64,000 nucleotides of DNA, taken from positions 1,550,001 through 1,614,000 of the forward strand of contig NZ_CP170554.1 of assembly GCF_042701255.1 (NCBI RefSeq), written 5' to 3'. Below are positions 17,332 to 27,212 of the stretch, in pieces. Position 1 is the first letter of the stretch; every line of letters starts with the position of its first letter. This stretch comes from Tahibacter sp042701255 (GTDB lineage Bacteria; Pseudomonadota; Gammaproteobacteria; Xanthomonadales; Rhodanobacteraceae). Position numbers and translations under genes: made by a program. The notes beneath the pieces were generated by a model, which worked only from the letters and a program-made list of their open reading frames with translations, ran no database searches and was not told the DNA's origin.

Positions 17332-18035
17332 TCAGACGCGCTCGTAGAGCAGATCCCAGACGCCGTGGCCCAGACGCAGGCCGCGCTGCTCGAAATGCGT
17401 CTGCGTGCGCCAGCCGGGCCGTTCCGTGTAGTGACCGCTGCCGGCGCTGTTGCGCCACGACGTATCCGCATCGGCGACGGCGAGCATCTGCTCGGCATAG
17501 TCAGCCCAGTCGGTCGCCATATGCAAGCTGCCGCCCGGACGCACGCGCGAGGCGAGCAGCTGCAGCAGCGGCGCCTGCACGAGGCGGCGCTTGTTGTGCT
17601 TTTTCTTGTGCCAGGGATCGGGGAAGTAGATGCGTACCTGGTCGAGCGCGCCCGGTGCGATCTCCTGCTGCAGCACCTCGACCGCGTCGTGATGGTAGAC
17701 GCGCACGTTGTCCGCATCGGCCGCGGCCAGCGCGTTCAGCACGCGGCCGACGCCGGGCCGGTGCACTTCGATGCCGATGAAGTTGCGTCCGGGCTCGTGC
17801 TGCGCACCCCAGACCAGTTGTTCGCCGTTGCCGAAGCCGATCTCCAGCGAGACCGGCGCGGCATTGCCGAACACCTGCGTGAGATCGCGCGGCGCACCGC
17901 TGAAGTCCAGACCGAAGCGCGGCCAGTGCTCGCCGAACGCGCGCTGCTGCGCGTCGGTGATGCGGCCCTGGCGCAGCACGAAACTGCGGATGCGGCGCTG
18001 CGGACGCGCGTCGCCGCTGTCGTCTTCGCCCTGCA

Positions 18036-18036
<1 letters not shown>
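17332..18036 (-). CDS. trmB: tRNA (guanine-N7-)-methyltransferase
   Basis: A 234-residue SAM-dependent enzyme that makes m7G46 in the tRNA variable loop. The SAM site is SLEIGFGNGEQLVW, followed by NFIGIEVHRPGVGRVL, the catalytic block VRIYFPDPWHKKKHNKRRLVQ and the C-terminal TDWADYAEQML with TQTHFEQRGLRLGHGVWDL. The ATG at 18036 overlaps the thiG stop by one base (TGATG), so it is translated from the thiG message. Length is typical. Confidence 0.95.
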
Positions 18037-18827
<791 letters not shown>

Positions 18828-19338
18828 GGGCGGAGGCGCAGCAGGGAAAGAGGGGGATGGTAGCAAGGGCGCCCCGGGACCTGGGAAATGATCGCTGCGC
18901 CGGGTTCAGGCGGGGTTGCGTGTGCTCGCGGCGCCGTGCCTTGCCGGACGCTCGGCGAGGTCGCCGGAACCGTGACGAGCCCGGTCGGGCGATGTGGATC
19001 GGCGGTTGTCGCGGCCGCCGCGAAATCGGGTGGCCGGCGTGCAAGGTGAGTTGCGGATACGCGCGGTGTGGCCAGTTCGTGCAGTGCGATGGATCAGGGC
19101 GTGGCCTGGTTTCGCGAGCCGAGCCGGCATTGTTGCCGTAGGGGACCCGACGTCCTGCTGGTCCCAGGCGGTCAGTAGTCGGGCACGGACGAGGCCGTGA
19201 CACAGCGAAAGTGACGTAGCGACGCGATGCCCGGAATCCGGTTGTCGGCACTGCCGCCGCGGGCAGGAAAGCACGATACCGGGAGTCTGCCGGTCGCCCC
19301 GCTGTGCGCTGCGGCCGCCGTGCGAACGCGGGTTCCGG
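18828..19338. other. Gene-free gap between thiS and thiG (511 bases)
   Basis: No frame here has family similarity or the third-position bias of its neighbours. I looked for a TPP (thi-box) riboswitch on the minus strand and found no recognisable CUGAGA element. Both thiamine genes read leftward across it, so it may hold a thiG promoter. Confidence 0.45.
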
Positions 19339-19539
19339 TCAGCCGCCGCCCATCGCATGTACGACTTCGACGCGGTCGTCGGGCTGCAGCCGGGTCGTTT
19401 CGTGCGCGCTGCGCGGAATGATGTGGCGGTTGATCTCGACGGCGACGCGGCGGCCGGCATAGCCGTTGTCGGCGAGCAGGCGGGCCAGGGTCGTGTCGTC
19501 GGTGCAGGCGTGCGGAGCGCCGTTGAGCAGGATTTCCAT
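19339..19539 (-). CDS. thiS: Sulfur carrier protein ThiS
   Basis: A 66-residue ubiquitin-like protein that donates sulfur for thiazole formation. It begins MEILLNGAPHACTDDTTLARLL, has the conserved VAVEINRHIIPRSAHETTRLQPDDRVEVVHAMGGG core, and ends with the diglycine that ThiF adenylates and thiocarboxylates. Length is exactly that of the family. It reads toward thiG. The terminator of the upstream DUF6600 gene lies just before it, so it needs its own promoter within roughly 60 bases. Confidence 0.93.
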   Translation of the reverse strand: MEILLNGAPHACTDDTTLARLLADNGYAGRRVAVEINRHIIPRSAHETTRLQPDDRVEVVHAMGGG

Positions 19540-19590
19540 GCGCGGATTGTCGCCGATACGGCCGGCGGGCGGCGAGCCCGCCGCCGCGGC

Positions 19591-19621
19591 AAAGAAAAAG
19601 GGCGGACCGGAGTCCGCCCTT
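19591..19621 (-). terminator. Rho-independent terminator of the DUF6600 gene
   Basis: Read on the minus strand, a perfect 10-base stem (AAGGGCGGAC / GTCCGCCCTT, 19598-19621, 4-base loop) is followed by a T-rich tract (complement of AAAGAAAAA, 19591-19599). It lies 27 bases beyond the DUF6600 stop. Confidence 0.85.
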
Positions 19622-19647
19622 CGTCGTGCTGCGTTACGGCGAGATCG

Positions 19648-22080
19648 TCATTCGCGGCGGCGGCGGCCGTTGTCCTCGCCACCCTCGTCGCGGCTCTTGC
19701 CCTTGTCGTTGTTGCCGTCGTTGCCGCGACGGCGTTCCTGCGGCGGCGGGGCGGAGCGCTGCTCGGGCTGCGGCGCCGGCTGCTCGCGACGTTCGAAGCG
19801 CGGCTGCTCGCGGACCTCCGGAGCGCGTTCGACGCGCGGCGGCGCTTCCTGACGCTGGAACTGCTGCGGCGGCTCTTCGCGCTGGAACTGCTGCGGTTCC
19901 GCACGACGCACGCGCGCCGGCGGCGGCGAGTCCTCGCGCTGGATCTGCGGCGGCTCTTCACGCTGGAACTGCTGCGGTTCGGCGCGACGCACACGGGCCG
20001 GCGGCGGCGAATCCTCGCGCTGGACCTGCGGCGCTTCTTCACGCTGGAACTGCTGCGGCTCGGCGCGGCGCACGCGGGCCGGCGGCGAGTCCTCGCGCTG
20101 GATCTGCGGCGGTTCTTCGCGCTGGAACTGCTGCGGCTCGGCGCGGCGCCCGCGGCCCTGCGCTTCATCGCGCGCGGCCGGAGCCGGGGTGTCCTGGCGC
20201 TGGAACGACTGCGCGTCATCGCGGCGCCCGCGGCCCGCGGCGTCGTCGCGCTGCGTCTCGTCGGCGCGGCTGCCCGGTCGCGTGAACTCGCGCTGCGGCG
20301 GCGTCATCGTGCCGTCGTTGCGGATGACAGGCGTGCGTGCCGGTGGTGTGCCGCTACGGTCTTCCGGGGGCGCTGTACGACCCGCTGCGTTGCCGCGATC
20401 TTCCGCGGGCGTGCGGCCGGCGGCGTTGTTGCCGCGATCCTCCGGCGCAGTGCGGCCCGGCGAGCCTTCACGCGGCGGGCCGCCGCGTTCGACGCGATCC
20501 GCGTCGGCGGTGCGCGCATTCGCGGCACCTTCGCCGACGACACGGATGCGCTCGGGCGCCTGGGCGGCCGGACCGCCGCGCGGCGTGCGCAGGTTCGTCA
20601 TCGCCTCGTCGCTGATACCGCGGCCCGGTGTGCGCTGCAGTACCGCCTGGCGATCGGCGAACGACACCGGCCCAGCCGGCGGCGCGGTGCGCGCGACCAC
20701 GGCGCGCTCGAACACCTCGCGCTGTGGCTTGGCGGTCGCTGCGCGTTCGTTGCCGATCACGCTGCGTGCGGTCGGCGCGAACGCGGCGACCGACGAGACT
20801 TCCGCGCGCGCGGCGGCATCACGATTGACCGCGACCATCTGCTGACGCACCGAGCGCGAGTTGACGAACGCATCGCTCGAAACGGCAGTGACCGCACCGG
20901 CCACGTCACGGTTGAGGTAGTTCAGGCGGCGCATGTCGCGGCCGCCCGAATAGTCGTTGTAGACGTTCGTGATGTAGGTGTTGTTGATCACCGTGTTGGT
21001 GATGTTCACGCTGGTGAAGTAGTTGCGGCTCGCGCGGTACGGCGGCACGTAGACTTCGCGCGGGCCCAGCGGGAACCAGCCGATCGGGCGGCCCGTGCTC
21101 ACGCCGATGCTGAAGTTGCTGCCGCCGACGAAGGCGACCAGCGCCGGCGCATAGACCGGACGGACGCTGACCGGGCCCGGGATCCAGCCCCAGCGGTTGC
21201 GCACGTGGACCCAGCGGCCGTAATGGAACGGTGCGAAGCCCCAGTCGGCGTCGTCGACCCAGGTCCAGCCCCAGGGGTCCTGCCAGATCCAGCGACCGTC
21301 GCGGTACGGCGCCCAGTCGACCGCGACGCGGCTCGGGAACCAGACGTTGCCGTACTCGGTGATCTCGTTCCAGGAGCCGTATTCGTCGAGATCGGAATAG
21401 CCGATCAGGTCCTCGGAGACGTAGCGCCGCGATGCGGAGCGGTCGGTGCGCTGGTCGCGGTCCATGCAGAAGCGGTCGAAATCGTCCGGGCGCGGAATGT
21501 CGAACGCCTCGTAATCCTGCAGACGGGTGTCGTAGAAGCGGATCGCCTCGCCTTCGCGGATACGGAAATTGGCGCGCTCGCCGTGCGCCTCGCCGCCGCC
21601 GTCCCAGACGGCGACCGTGGTGTGGCGGCCGCGCGGATCGACGTCGATGCGGTATTCGCCCGGTCGCGAAATCACGAACGCCAGGGTCGGCGTGTCGACC
21701 TCGAAGATCTGGTCGGCATAGATGCGGCGCACGCGCAGATTCAAGGTGCCCTGGGTGATTTCCAGCTGCGCCGTGCGGTCGTCGAGGTTGAGGATCTGCA
21801 GGCTGCTGCCTTCGTCGAGGCGGAAGGTCGCGTTGCCGGCCTGCAGTTCGGCGCGGGCGCCGCGATCGGTCCAGAGCCGGTCGCCGCGGATCAGCGGCCG
21901 GTTGCGCATGGCGGTGACCCATTGGTCTTCGCCGGCCGGTGAAAAGCTGACCTCGCCACGGGTAAAGCTCAGCCGTGCAACCCGGCTCGGCGGGTCTACG
22001 TAGTCGGCATGGGCAGTGGCGCCTGCCAGCACCAGCAGTGCGCCGCCCAGAATCGCCGCGAACCGCATGAACATCGACAT
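19648..22080 (-). CDS. Secreted DUF6600/FecR-like protein with Gln/Glu-rich tandem repeats
   Basis: An 810-residue exported protein. The signal peptide spans about 1-25 (MRFAAILGGALLVLAGATAHA). A FecR-like beta domain covers about 30-165 (RVARLSFTRGEVSFSPAGEDQWV, DRLWTDRGARAELQAGNATFRLDEGSSLQIL). The aromatic-rich DUF6600 region covers about 210-350 (DLDEYGSWNEITEYGNVWFP, DPWGWTWVDDADWGFAPFHYGRW). The C-terminal third is disordered, with four 26-27 residue repeats of the type RRAEPQQFQREEPPQIQRED. The role is unknown; DUF6600 proteins are widespread envelope proteins in soil proteobacteria. The gene is divergent from tRNA-Gly and has a clear terminator. Confidence 0.82.
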   Translation of the reverse strand: MSMFMRFAAILGGALLVLAGATAHADYVDPPSRVARLSFTRGEVSFSPAGEDQWVTAMRNRPLIRGDRLWTDRGARAELQAGNATFRLDEGSSLQILNLDDRTAQLEITQGTLNLRVRRIYADQIFEVDTPTLAFVISRPGEYRIDVDPRGRHTTVAVWDGGGEAHGERANFRIREGEAIRFYDTRLQDYEAFDIPRPDDFDRFCMDRDQRTDRSASRRYVSEDLIGYSDLDEYGSWNEITEYGNVWFPSRVAVDWAPYRDGRWIWQDPWGWTWVDDADWGFAPFHYGRWVHVRNRWGWIPGPVSVRPVYAPALVAFVGGSNFSIGVSTGRPIGWFPLGPREVYVPPYRASRNYFTSVNITNTVINNTYITNVYNDYSGGRDMRRLNYLNRDVAGAVTAVSSDAFVNSRSVRQQMVAVNRDAAARAEVSSVAAFAPTARSVIGNERAATAKPQREVFERAVVARTAPPAGPVSFADRQAVLQRTPGRGISDEAMTNLRTPRGGPAAQAPERIRVVGEGAANARTADADRVERGGPPREGSPGRTAPEDRGNNAAGRTPAEDRGNAAGRTAPPEDRSGTPPARTPVIRNDGTMTPPQREFTRPGSRADETQRDDAAGRGRRDDAQSFQRQDTPAPAARDEAQGRGRRAEPQQFQREEPPQIQREDSPPARVRRAEPQQFQREEAPQVQREDSPPPARVRRAEPQQFQREEPPQIQREDSPPPARVRRAEPQQFQREEPPQQFQRQEAPPRVERAPEVREQPRFERREQPAPQPEQRSAPPPQERRRGNDGNNDKGKSRDEGGEDNGRRRRE
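19882..20160 (-). repeat. Tandem coding repeat, four copies of 78-81 bases
   Basis: The landmark CTGGAACTGCTGCGG (plus-strand sense) recurs at 19882, 19963, 20044 and 20122, giving periods of 81, 81 and 78 bases. All preserve the reading frame. The units encode Gln/Glu/Pro/Arg-rich segments in the tail of the DUF6600 protein. Nucleotide identity between copies is high, which implies recent amplification. Confidence 0.85.
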
Positions 22081-22262
22081 GAATGTCTCCTCCGGAATGA
22101 GCCGCCGGTGGTCCCCACGGGAGCCGCTGCGGCGCGACTATCTGAGCGTACGCATGCTGAACGCATACCTGCCATCCCGGCGAACAATCCGCCAGGCTTT
22201 TTCACCGTTCAACAACGCTTTAGCGCGGCCTCCCCCGGCGCGCCGCCCACGCGGCGACCGCA

Positions 22263-22292
22263 TTGCCGTCGCCGCCACGGCTATGGCTAAAT
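22263..22292 (+). promoter_or_regulatory. Possible promoter for tRNA-Gly
   Basis: TTGCCG (22263-22268) and CTAAAT (22287-22292) are separated by 18 bases and end about ten bases before the tRNA. The match to the sigma-70 consensus is moderate. Confidence 0.3.
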
Positions 22293-22301
22293 ACCGCGGC
22301 C

Positions 22302-22372
22302 GCGGGCGTAGCTCAATGGTAGAGCTGTAGCTTCCCAAGCTACTGACGTGGGTTCGATTCCCATCGCCCGCT
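22302..22372 (+). tRNA. tRNA-Gly, anticodon CCC
   Basis: A 71-base cloverleaf. The acceptor stem GCGGGCG (22302-22308) pairs with CGCCCGC (22365-22371), the D-arm is AGCTCAATGGTAGAGCT, the anticodon stem GTAGC/GCTAC encloses loop TTCCCAA with anticodon CCC at 22334-22336, and the T-arm carries GGTTCGATTCC. The discriminator base is T and CCA is not encoded. It reads GGG codons and closely matches other bacterial tRNA-Gly(CCC). Confidence 0.97.
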
Positions 22373-22443
22373 CATATCCCTCAGGTGTGCCGCCACAACT
22401 AGGCGTGTCGCCACAGACGACTGTTTTTGCAAGAGCTGGCCAT

Positions 22444-24321
22444 CTAGCGCAGCAACGCGGCGTAGCGACAAGCCGCGACGCCCTCGAAGTTGTCGTGGAA
22501 GATGACTTCGCCGGGACCCGACGGTGCGCCGTATTCGTAGGCGCCCAGGTCTGGCGTATCGGGCCAGACGCGCGCCAGGCCGCGCTGGTCGGTGGCGGGC
22601 TGGGCGCTGGCGCAGCCCACGCCGGCATCGATCGCCGCGCTGCCCGCGGGCAGCGCCAGGGTCGGCGTATCGCCGCCATTGTTGGCCAGCGAGCCCAGAG
22701 TGAGCGCGCCCGCCAGCGGCACGGGGCCTTGGGCGTCGTCGTTGTTGTTGACCGAGCTGATCAGATTCGCCGCGACGTAGCGCAGCTGCGCGGCGTTGGT
22801 ATTGCTGCCGCCGCCGCGAAAGTTGACGACCTGGTTCGCGCCCGCGCCGTTGGCAGCGGTATTGCCGGTCACCAGGGAATTGCTCAGGGTGAGCAGGGCG
22901 ATGCTGGCTGCGCCGTCGGCGATGCGATTGCCGATCGCCACCGAATATATGCCTGCGCCGTCACCCGGCCCCAGGTCGGCACTGGTCCGGGAAATGCTGT
23001 TATTGGCAATCGTGGAAAAGTTCACGCTTACCGTGCCGTTGAGATTGAAGATCGCCCCGCCCAGGCCCGAGCCGTCATGGCCTTGGCTGGACGAGCCGGC
23101 GCCCGCGCCGCCGTTGGCGCTGTTGCCGCTCAAGGTCGTGTTGACCAGGCTGAGCGTGCCGGCGTGATTGAAGATCGCCCCGCCCATGCCCGCGCCGCCA
23201 CCGCCGTTGCCGCTGGGACTTCTGCCCGCGCCGCCGCCGAAACCGCCGCGGCCTTGCGGCGAGCTGCTGAACCCGCCGCCACCACCGCCGCCGAAGCCGC
23301 CGAAACCACCTGTCACGCCGGAGGGGGCTCCGCACCAACCGCCGCCACCGCCGAACCCGCCGCCGCCGCCCGCGCCCACGCTGGACAGGCCGCCGTTGCC
23401 GAAAGCGCCGCCCGTGCCGTTGCCGGAGCCGGCACCGGAACCGCCGCCGCCGCCCACGCCGCCGCCGCCCGCGCCGGCGCCTTGTCCGACATCGCCGCCG
23501 CTTCCGCCGTCGCCGGGCGGGAGCGAGCCCAAACGTCCCAGTCCGCCGCCGATGCCGCCGCTGGCGGAGTTGCCGTTGAAGCCGTCGGAGCCGGCCAGAA
23601 ATCCACCGCCGCCACCGCCGCCGCCCGAACCGGCCACGCCGCCGTTCCCGCCGTAGCTGGCGCCGAGGGGCCCGCCGAAACCCCCGCCGCTATAGAACTG
23701 GCCGTCCTGGCCCATGCCGGCACCACCGAAGATGTCGCCTGTAGTGTTGCCGCCGCCGCCTTGAGCGATGTTGCCGGTCAGCGTCACGCTGTCGAGCGCC
23801 AGCGTGCCCTGATTGAACACTGCCCCGCCCATGCCGGCGCCGCTGCCGCCGAAGCTGCTGTCGCCGCCACGGGCATAGCCGTCCGCGATGGTCAGGTGAT
23901 CCAGGCGCAGGTTTCCGGCCGGCAACTGCATGCCACCGGAAACGTAGAAAAAGCGAAAGCCGTTCGCCGCCGTCGTGTCGGTGTGCGTGGCCTGCAGGCG
24001 CGCGCCGTGGCCGTGGATCGTGATGGCCGAGGCGATCGGCGGCAAGGCATTCGGCCCGTACCAGAAGTTGTTCGCCGAACTGAATCCGTACACGCAGCCC
24101 GCACCCAGATCCAGGGTGTCGCCGCCGTTGGCATTGGCCGCGGCGATGGCTGCGATCAGGGCCGTGCTGTCGCCGACACCGTCGATGCAGCCGATCGTCG
24201 TGGCCTGCGCGTTCGGCAGCAGTGCCGGTGCGATCAGGATCAGAGCGCCCAGGCGCGCCGGCCATGCGGCACGCGGCGAGGTGAGGCGAGTAACGCGAAA
24301 AACCGGGTCGATGGCCGACAT
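22444..24321 (-). CDS. Exported beta-helix (choice-of-anchor Q) protein with glycine-rich insert
   Basis: A 625-residue secreted protein. A signal region spans about 1-42, then an N-terminal beta-helix start (STALIAAIAAANANGGDTLDLGAGC). Residues about 150-185 and 380-480 hold helix rungs with GGAVFNQGTLALDSVTLTGN and GGAIFNHAGTLSLVNTTLSGN repeats. Between them are about 200 residues of Gly-rich sequence. The choice-of-anchor Q signature NNGGDTPTLALPAGSAAIDAG ... TDQRGLARVWPDTPDLGAYEY lies near 555-605. The tail contains EVIFHDNFE, a variant of the IFxDGFE motif seen in other exported proteins here. It is likely a cell-surface or adhesive protein; there is no enzymatic motif. Confidence 0.8.
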   Translation of the reverse strand: MSAIDPVFRVTRLTSPRAAWPARLGALILIAPALLPNAQATTIGCIDGVGDSTALIAAIAAANANGGDTLDLGAGCVYGFSSANNFWYGPNALPPIASAITIHGHGARLQATHTDTTAANGFRFFYVSGGMQLPAGNLRLDHLTIADGYARGGDSSFGGSGAGMGGAVFNQGTLALDSVTLTGNIAQGGGGNTTGDIFGGAGMGQDGQFYSGGGFGGPLGASYGGNGGVAGSGGGGGGGGFLAGSDGFNGNSASGGIGGGLGRLGSLPPGDGGSGGDVGQGAGAGGGGVGGGGGSGAGSGNGTGGAFGNGGLSSVGAGGGGGFGGGGGWCGAPSGVTGGFGGFGGGGGGGFSSSPQGRGGFGGGAGRSPSGNGGGGAGMGGAIFNHAGTLSLVNTTLSGNSANGGAGAGSSSQGHDGSGLGGAIFNLNGTVSVNFSTIANNSISRTSADLGPGDGAGIYSVAIGNRIADGAASIALLTLSNSLVTGNTAANGAGANQVVNFRGGGSNTNAAQLRYVAANLISSVNNNDDAQGPVPLAGALTLGSLANNGGDTPTLALPAGSAAIDAGVGCASAQPATDQRGLARVWPDTPDLGAYEYGAPSGPGEVIFHDNFEGVAACRYAALLR

Positions 24322-24594
24322 GCGATGGACTCACGGGAAGCGAGGAGAGGAATTCCTGCTGTGTCTATCGGAATTCGCTGGCCCGAACTGTCGTCGTTTC
24401 TCGGATTGCGCGCGATGCCAAAGCCGGCGCGCGGTTGGCCAGGGTCAGGCTGTTGTGTTGTTCACTATTTGATCAGCGCGCACAGTCGGCCTTGCGCGCA
24501 GGTCCATCGCGCCAACCGATGCTTGAAAGCGCCGACGATCCCGCCGTCGGTGAAGCGACAGGTCCGCTGCATGCTTTCGCAACAGAGGCGGGGA

Positions 24595-26701
24595 TCAGGT
24601 CCCTGCCGTGCTTTCGGCGCCGAGGCGGCGATAGACGTCGTTGATCGCGCCGCTCATGCGCGAATCGCTGTCGACGAGGCTGGCGCGGCCGTCGGCGAAC
24701 AGTTCGGCCAGGGACTGCTCGTCGAGCTCCATCGCGCGCCGGCCGTTGCGATCGACGAACAGATACTTGCGCCGCACCACGCCTATCCAGCCGAGCTTGA
24801 AACGCTCGGTCGCGCCGTCGTCGCGGCGGATCTGCAGCCAGCGGCCCACGACCAGTCCCGCGGGCAGCGGCGGTTGCTTCGCCACGTCCGCCGCGGGTGC
24901 CTCGACGGCCGCCGGCGCGGTGATGTCGAGGTGCTTTAGCGCCGTCTGCGTGGTCGGACCCTGCAGCAGTATCGGCCGCGGTCCCGTGTGAGCGACGTCG
25001 GAATCCGGTCGCACGATCACGCGCCAGAGCGCGACCCAGAGCACGCTGACGTCCTTGCTCTGATAGCCCACGCGGCTCAGGCCGCGCGCGATCAGCGGTA
25101 CCAGTTCGCGCGAGGCCTCGGTTACGCGATCGGCGCGGCTGTGCGTGTCGCCGCCGTCGCTGGAGAGCTCGACCAGGCGCCGGGCGACGGCGACGTTTTC
25201 GCGCCAGGCCGGCGCATCGGTGCCGCCGGCCAGGTGCACCAGGGCCAGGAACTGGGCCCAGGGCCGGCGCAGGAAGTCGGCCAGCAGCTCGTGCACGCGC
25301 GGCTCGGCCAGCAGCGGCTCGACGCAGTCGACGACGGCGTGCCAGGCCTGGGCCAGGCGCTCGCGTCCCTGCGCCGCCTGCACGCTGCGCGCCTCGGACG
25401 CTTCCGCACGTGCGCGGTGCTTCTGCGTCTCGCTGCGGAATTCCTCGAGCACGCGCCCGAACAGGGCGAGGTCTTCGTCGAACTCGGCGAGCACGCGCTC
25501 GACGAGGGCCCGGATATGCTCATGGACTTGCCCGTGCGCATCGGCGGAACCGCCTGCGGTGGCGGCATTGCCGGTGACTTCGTCGAGCAGGCAGCGCGCG
25601 GGGTGCTGCCGGCTCAGGAACAGCTTGCGATCGAGGAAGGCCACGCGCACGTAGGCGGGCTTGAGCCGCCGCAGCAGCACCTGACAGGGCTGCGGAACGT
25701 CGTCGTGATGTACGACGAGATCGAACACGAGTTCGACCAGATCGACGACGGCGCTGTCGATGTCGTCGATGCGGCGGCGCTCGGCAGCGGAGTCGGAGCC
25801 GCCGGCCAGTTCCTGGCGCAGGCGTTCCAGCAGCGGCGGCGCATCGGCCGCCTCGTCGTGCCGCTGCAAGGTGCGCAGGGCGGCCAGCAGCTCGCGCCGG
25901 CTCCAGGGACGCTTGTCCGCGTCGCGCGCGTTGCTGGCGCGGTGACGGCCGGCCAGCAGCGTGAGCATCGAGTCCAGTGCTTCGGCGCCGGCGGTTTCCG
26001 CTACGCCGGGATCGTCGGCATCTGCGGTGACATCCGGCGCGGGTTCTTCCGGCGGCGCGGCGGCGTCGATCTGGCGCAGCAATTGGCGGTACAGCAGATC
26101 GAGCTTGCGCAGCACGCACTTCTCGAACGCGCGCAGCGCCAGCACGCGGACTTCCGGTTCCAGCGACAGCGGGTCGACGCAGCTCACGTAGAATTTCCAG
26201 TATTGCCGCCGGTCCCAGCGCCTGGCTGATGTCGGCCGCGCCGGCGCCGGCGCCGCGGGTGTGCAGCGCCTCGCTGACCAGTTCCAGCAATTTCTGGTGC
26301 AGGGTCAGGGCCGGTGCGGCGAGCGTAGCCATGAGGATGGCGGTGTCGAGCTGGTTTTCGTCGACGAGGCTCAGCGGTACCCGATGCGGCGGCGCCGCCG
26401 CGGTGCGCGGCCCCAGCACCTGCTGTACGCGCAGGACCAGCGCTGCGCCGAGCTCTCCGGCGATGCGGTCGCCCTGCTGGCTCAGCAGGCGTGCGCTGCG
26501 GTAGACCGCGAAGCGGACCTGCTTGGATTCGCCGCCCACGCCGCTGTCGGCCGCAGCTTCGTCGGCGAAGGTTTCCTGGGCGCAGGCGTGAGCGCTGCGG
26601 CACAGCGCCGAGGCCGTGTCGCGTATGCCCTGCAGCAGCGGGACTTCCGCGGCGGCGGTGGCGAAATCGTTCTCGACGTGGGAAATGCGCGCGTTTTCCA
26701 T
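24595..26701 (-). pseudogene. DUF1631 family gene interrupted by a +1 frame change
   Basis: Two ORFs form one DUF1631 protein of about 702 codons. The N-terminal part starts at ATG 26701 (MENARISHVENDF...) and runs to GPAAILE; the C-terminal part (stop at 24595) resumes as FYVSCVDPLSLEPEVRVLALRAFEKCVLRKLDLLYRQLL, the most conserved family block. The join lies at 26190-26198, where dropping one base restores GPAAILE-FYVSCVDP. The C-terminal ORF alone (24595-26187, 530 residues) includes the YRVRRKYLFVDRNGRRAMELDEQSL-type PilZ-like end. DUF1631 function is poorly known. It lies 34 bases downstream of pilE and on the same strand. Sequencing error, decay or recoding cannot be separated here. Confidence 0.7.
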
Positions 26702-26735
26702 GCAGATCTCCGGATAGGAAAAAGGACGGCGTCCA

Positions 26736-27212
26736 TCACCAGCAGTTGGCGAGGGCAGCGCTGCGCTCGCCGTTGCTCTTGAGTTCCAGGGTCTGGCACT
26801 TGTCGCGCGACTGCAGTGATCCCTGCGGTGCGGCGCGCAGCGTGTAGCAGAGGCCGTTGCAGCCGGCGGGAATCTCGACCGACAGGTTGTAATAGGCGCT
26901 GTCGCCGGGGCCCTCGCGCGTGGTCGTGGCCAGTCCCAGGCCGCTGCTCAGCGGATCGCCGGTGCGCGGACCGGACAGGTTCGCGCTGTAGCGTCCGTAG
27001 GAAAACAGGAAGCGTTCCTGCTCGCTGGCGGCGAGGTTGAGCGCGGTTATCGCCTCGCTGCGATTGGAGCGGATCACGTACTGCTGATAACTCGGGTACG
27101 TGATCATGGCGAGAATCGCCATGATCGCGACCACGATCATCAGTTCGATCAGAGTGAACCCGCCCGCGGCTGGTGTGGGCGGTCTCGATTTCCGTGATCG
27201 GCGCGGGTTCAT
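26736..27212 (-). CDS. pilE: Type IV pilin PilE-like protein
   Basis: A 158-residue prepilin. The leader MNPRRSRKSRPPTPAAGG is cleaved before the N-methylated F of FTLIELMIVVAIMAILAMITYPSYQQYV, with Glu at +5. The globular domain carries paired Cys residues (PAGCNGLCYTL and DKCQTLEL ... ANCW) forming the C-terminal disulphide loop. The length and the TALNLAASEQERFLFSYGRYS segment match the PilE at the end of minor-pilin clusters in Xanthomonas/Acinetobacter-type operons. The ATG at 27212 overlaps the pilY1 stop (ATGA). The frame upstream of it is shadow sequence. Confidence 0.92.
   Translation of the reverse strand: MNPRRSRKSRPPTPAAGGFTLIELMIVVAIMAILAMITYPSYQQYVIRSNRSEAITALNLAASEQERFLFSYGRYSANLSGPRTGDPLSSGLGLATTTREGPGDSAYYNLSVEIPAGCNGLCYTLRAAPQGSLQSRDKCQTLELKSNGERSAALANCW

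Noticed and set aside
19540..19647. TPP riboswitch upstream of thiS
   Set aside because: No CUGAGA/ACC elements, and the space is filled by the DUF6600 terminator.
22348..24939. 863-residue plus-strand ORF starting inside tRNA-Gly
   Set aside because: Antisense of the beta-helix protein; begins within the tRNA and has Ala-rich, repetitive composition.
25520..26186. C-terminal part of the DUF1631 N-terminal frame
   Set aside because: After the frame change this frame becomes Arg/Ala-rich while the other frame carries DUF1631 sequence.
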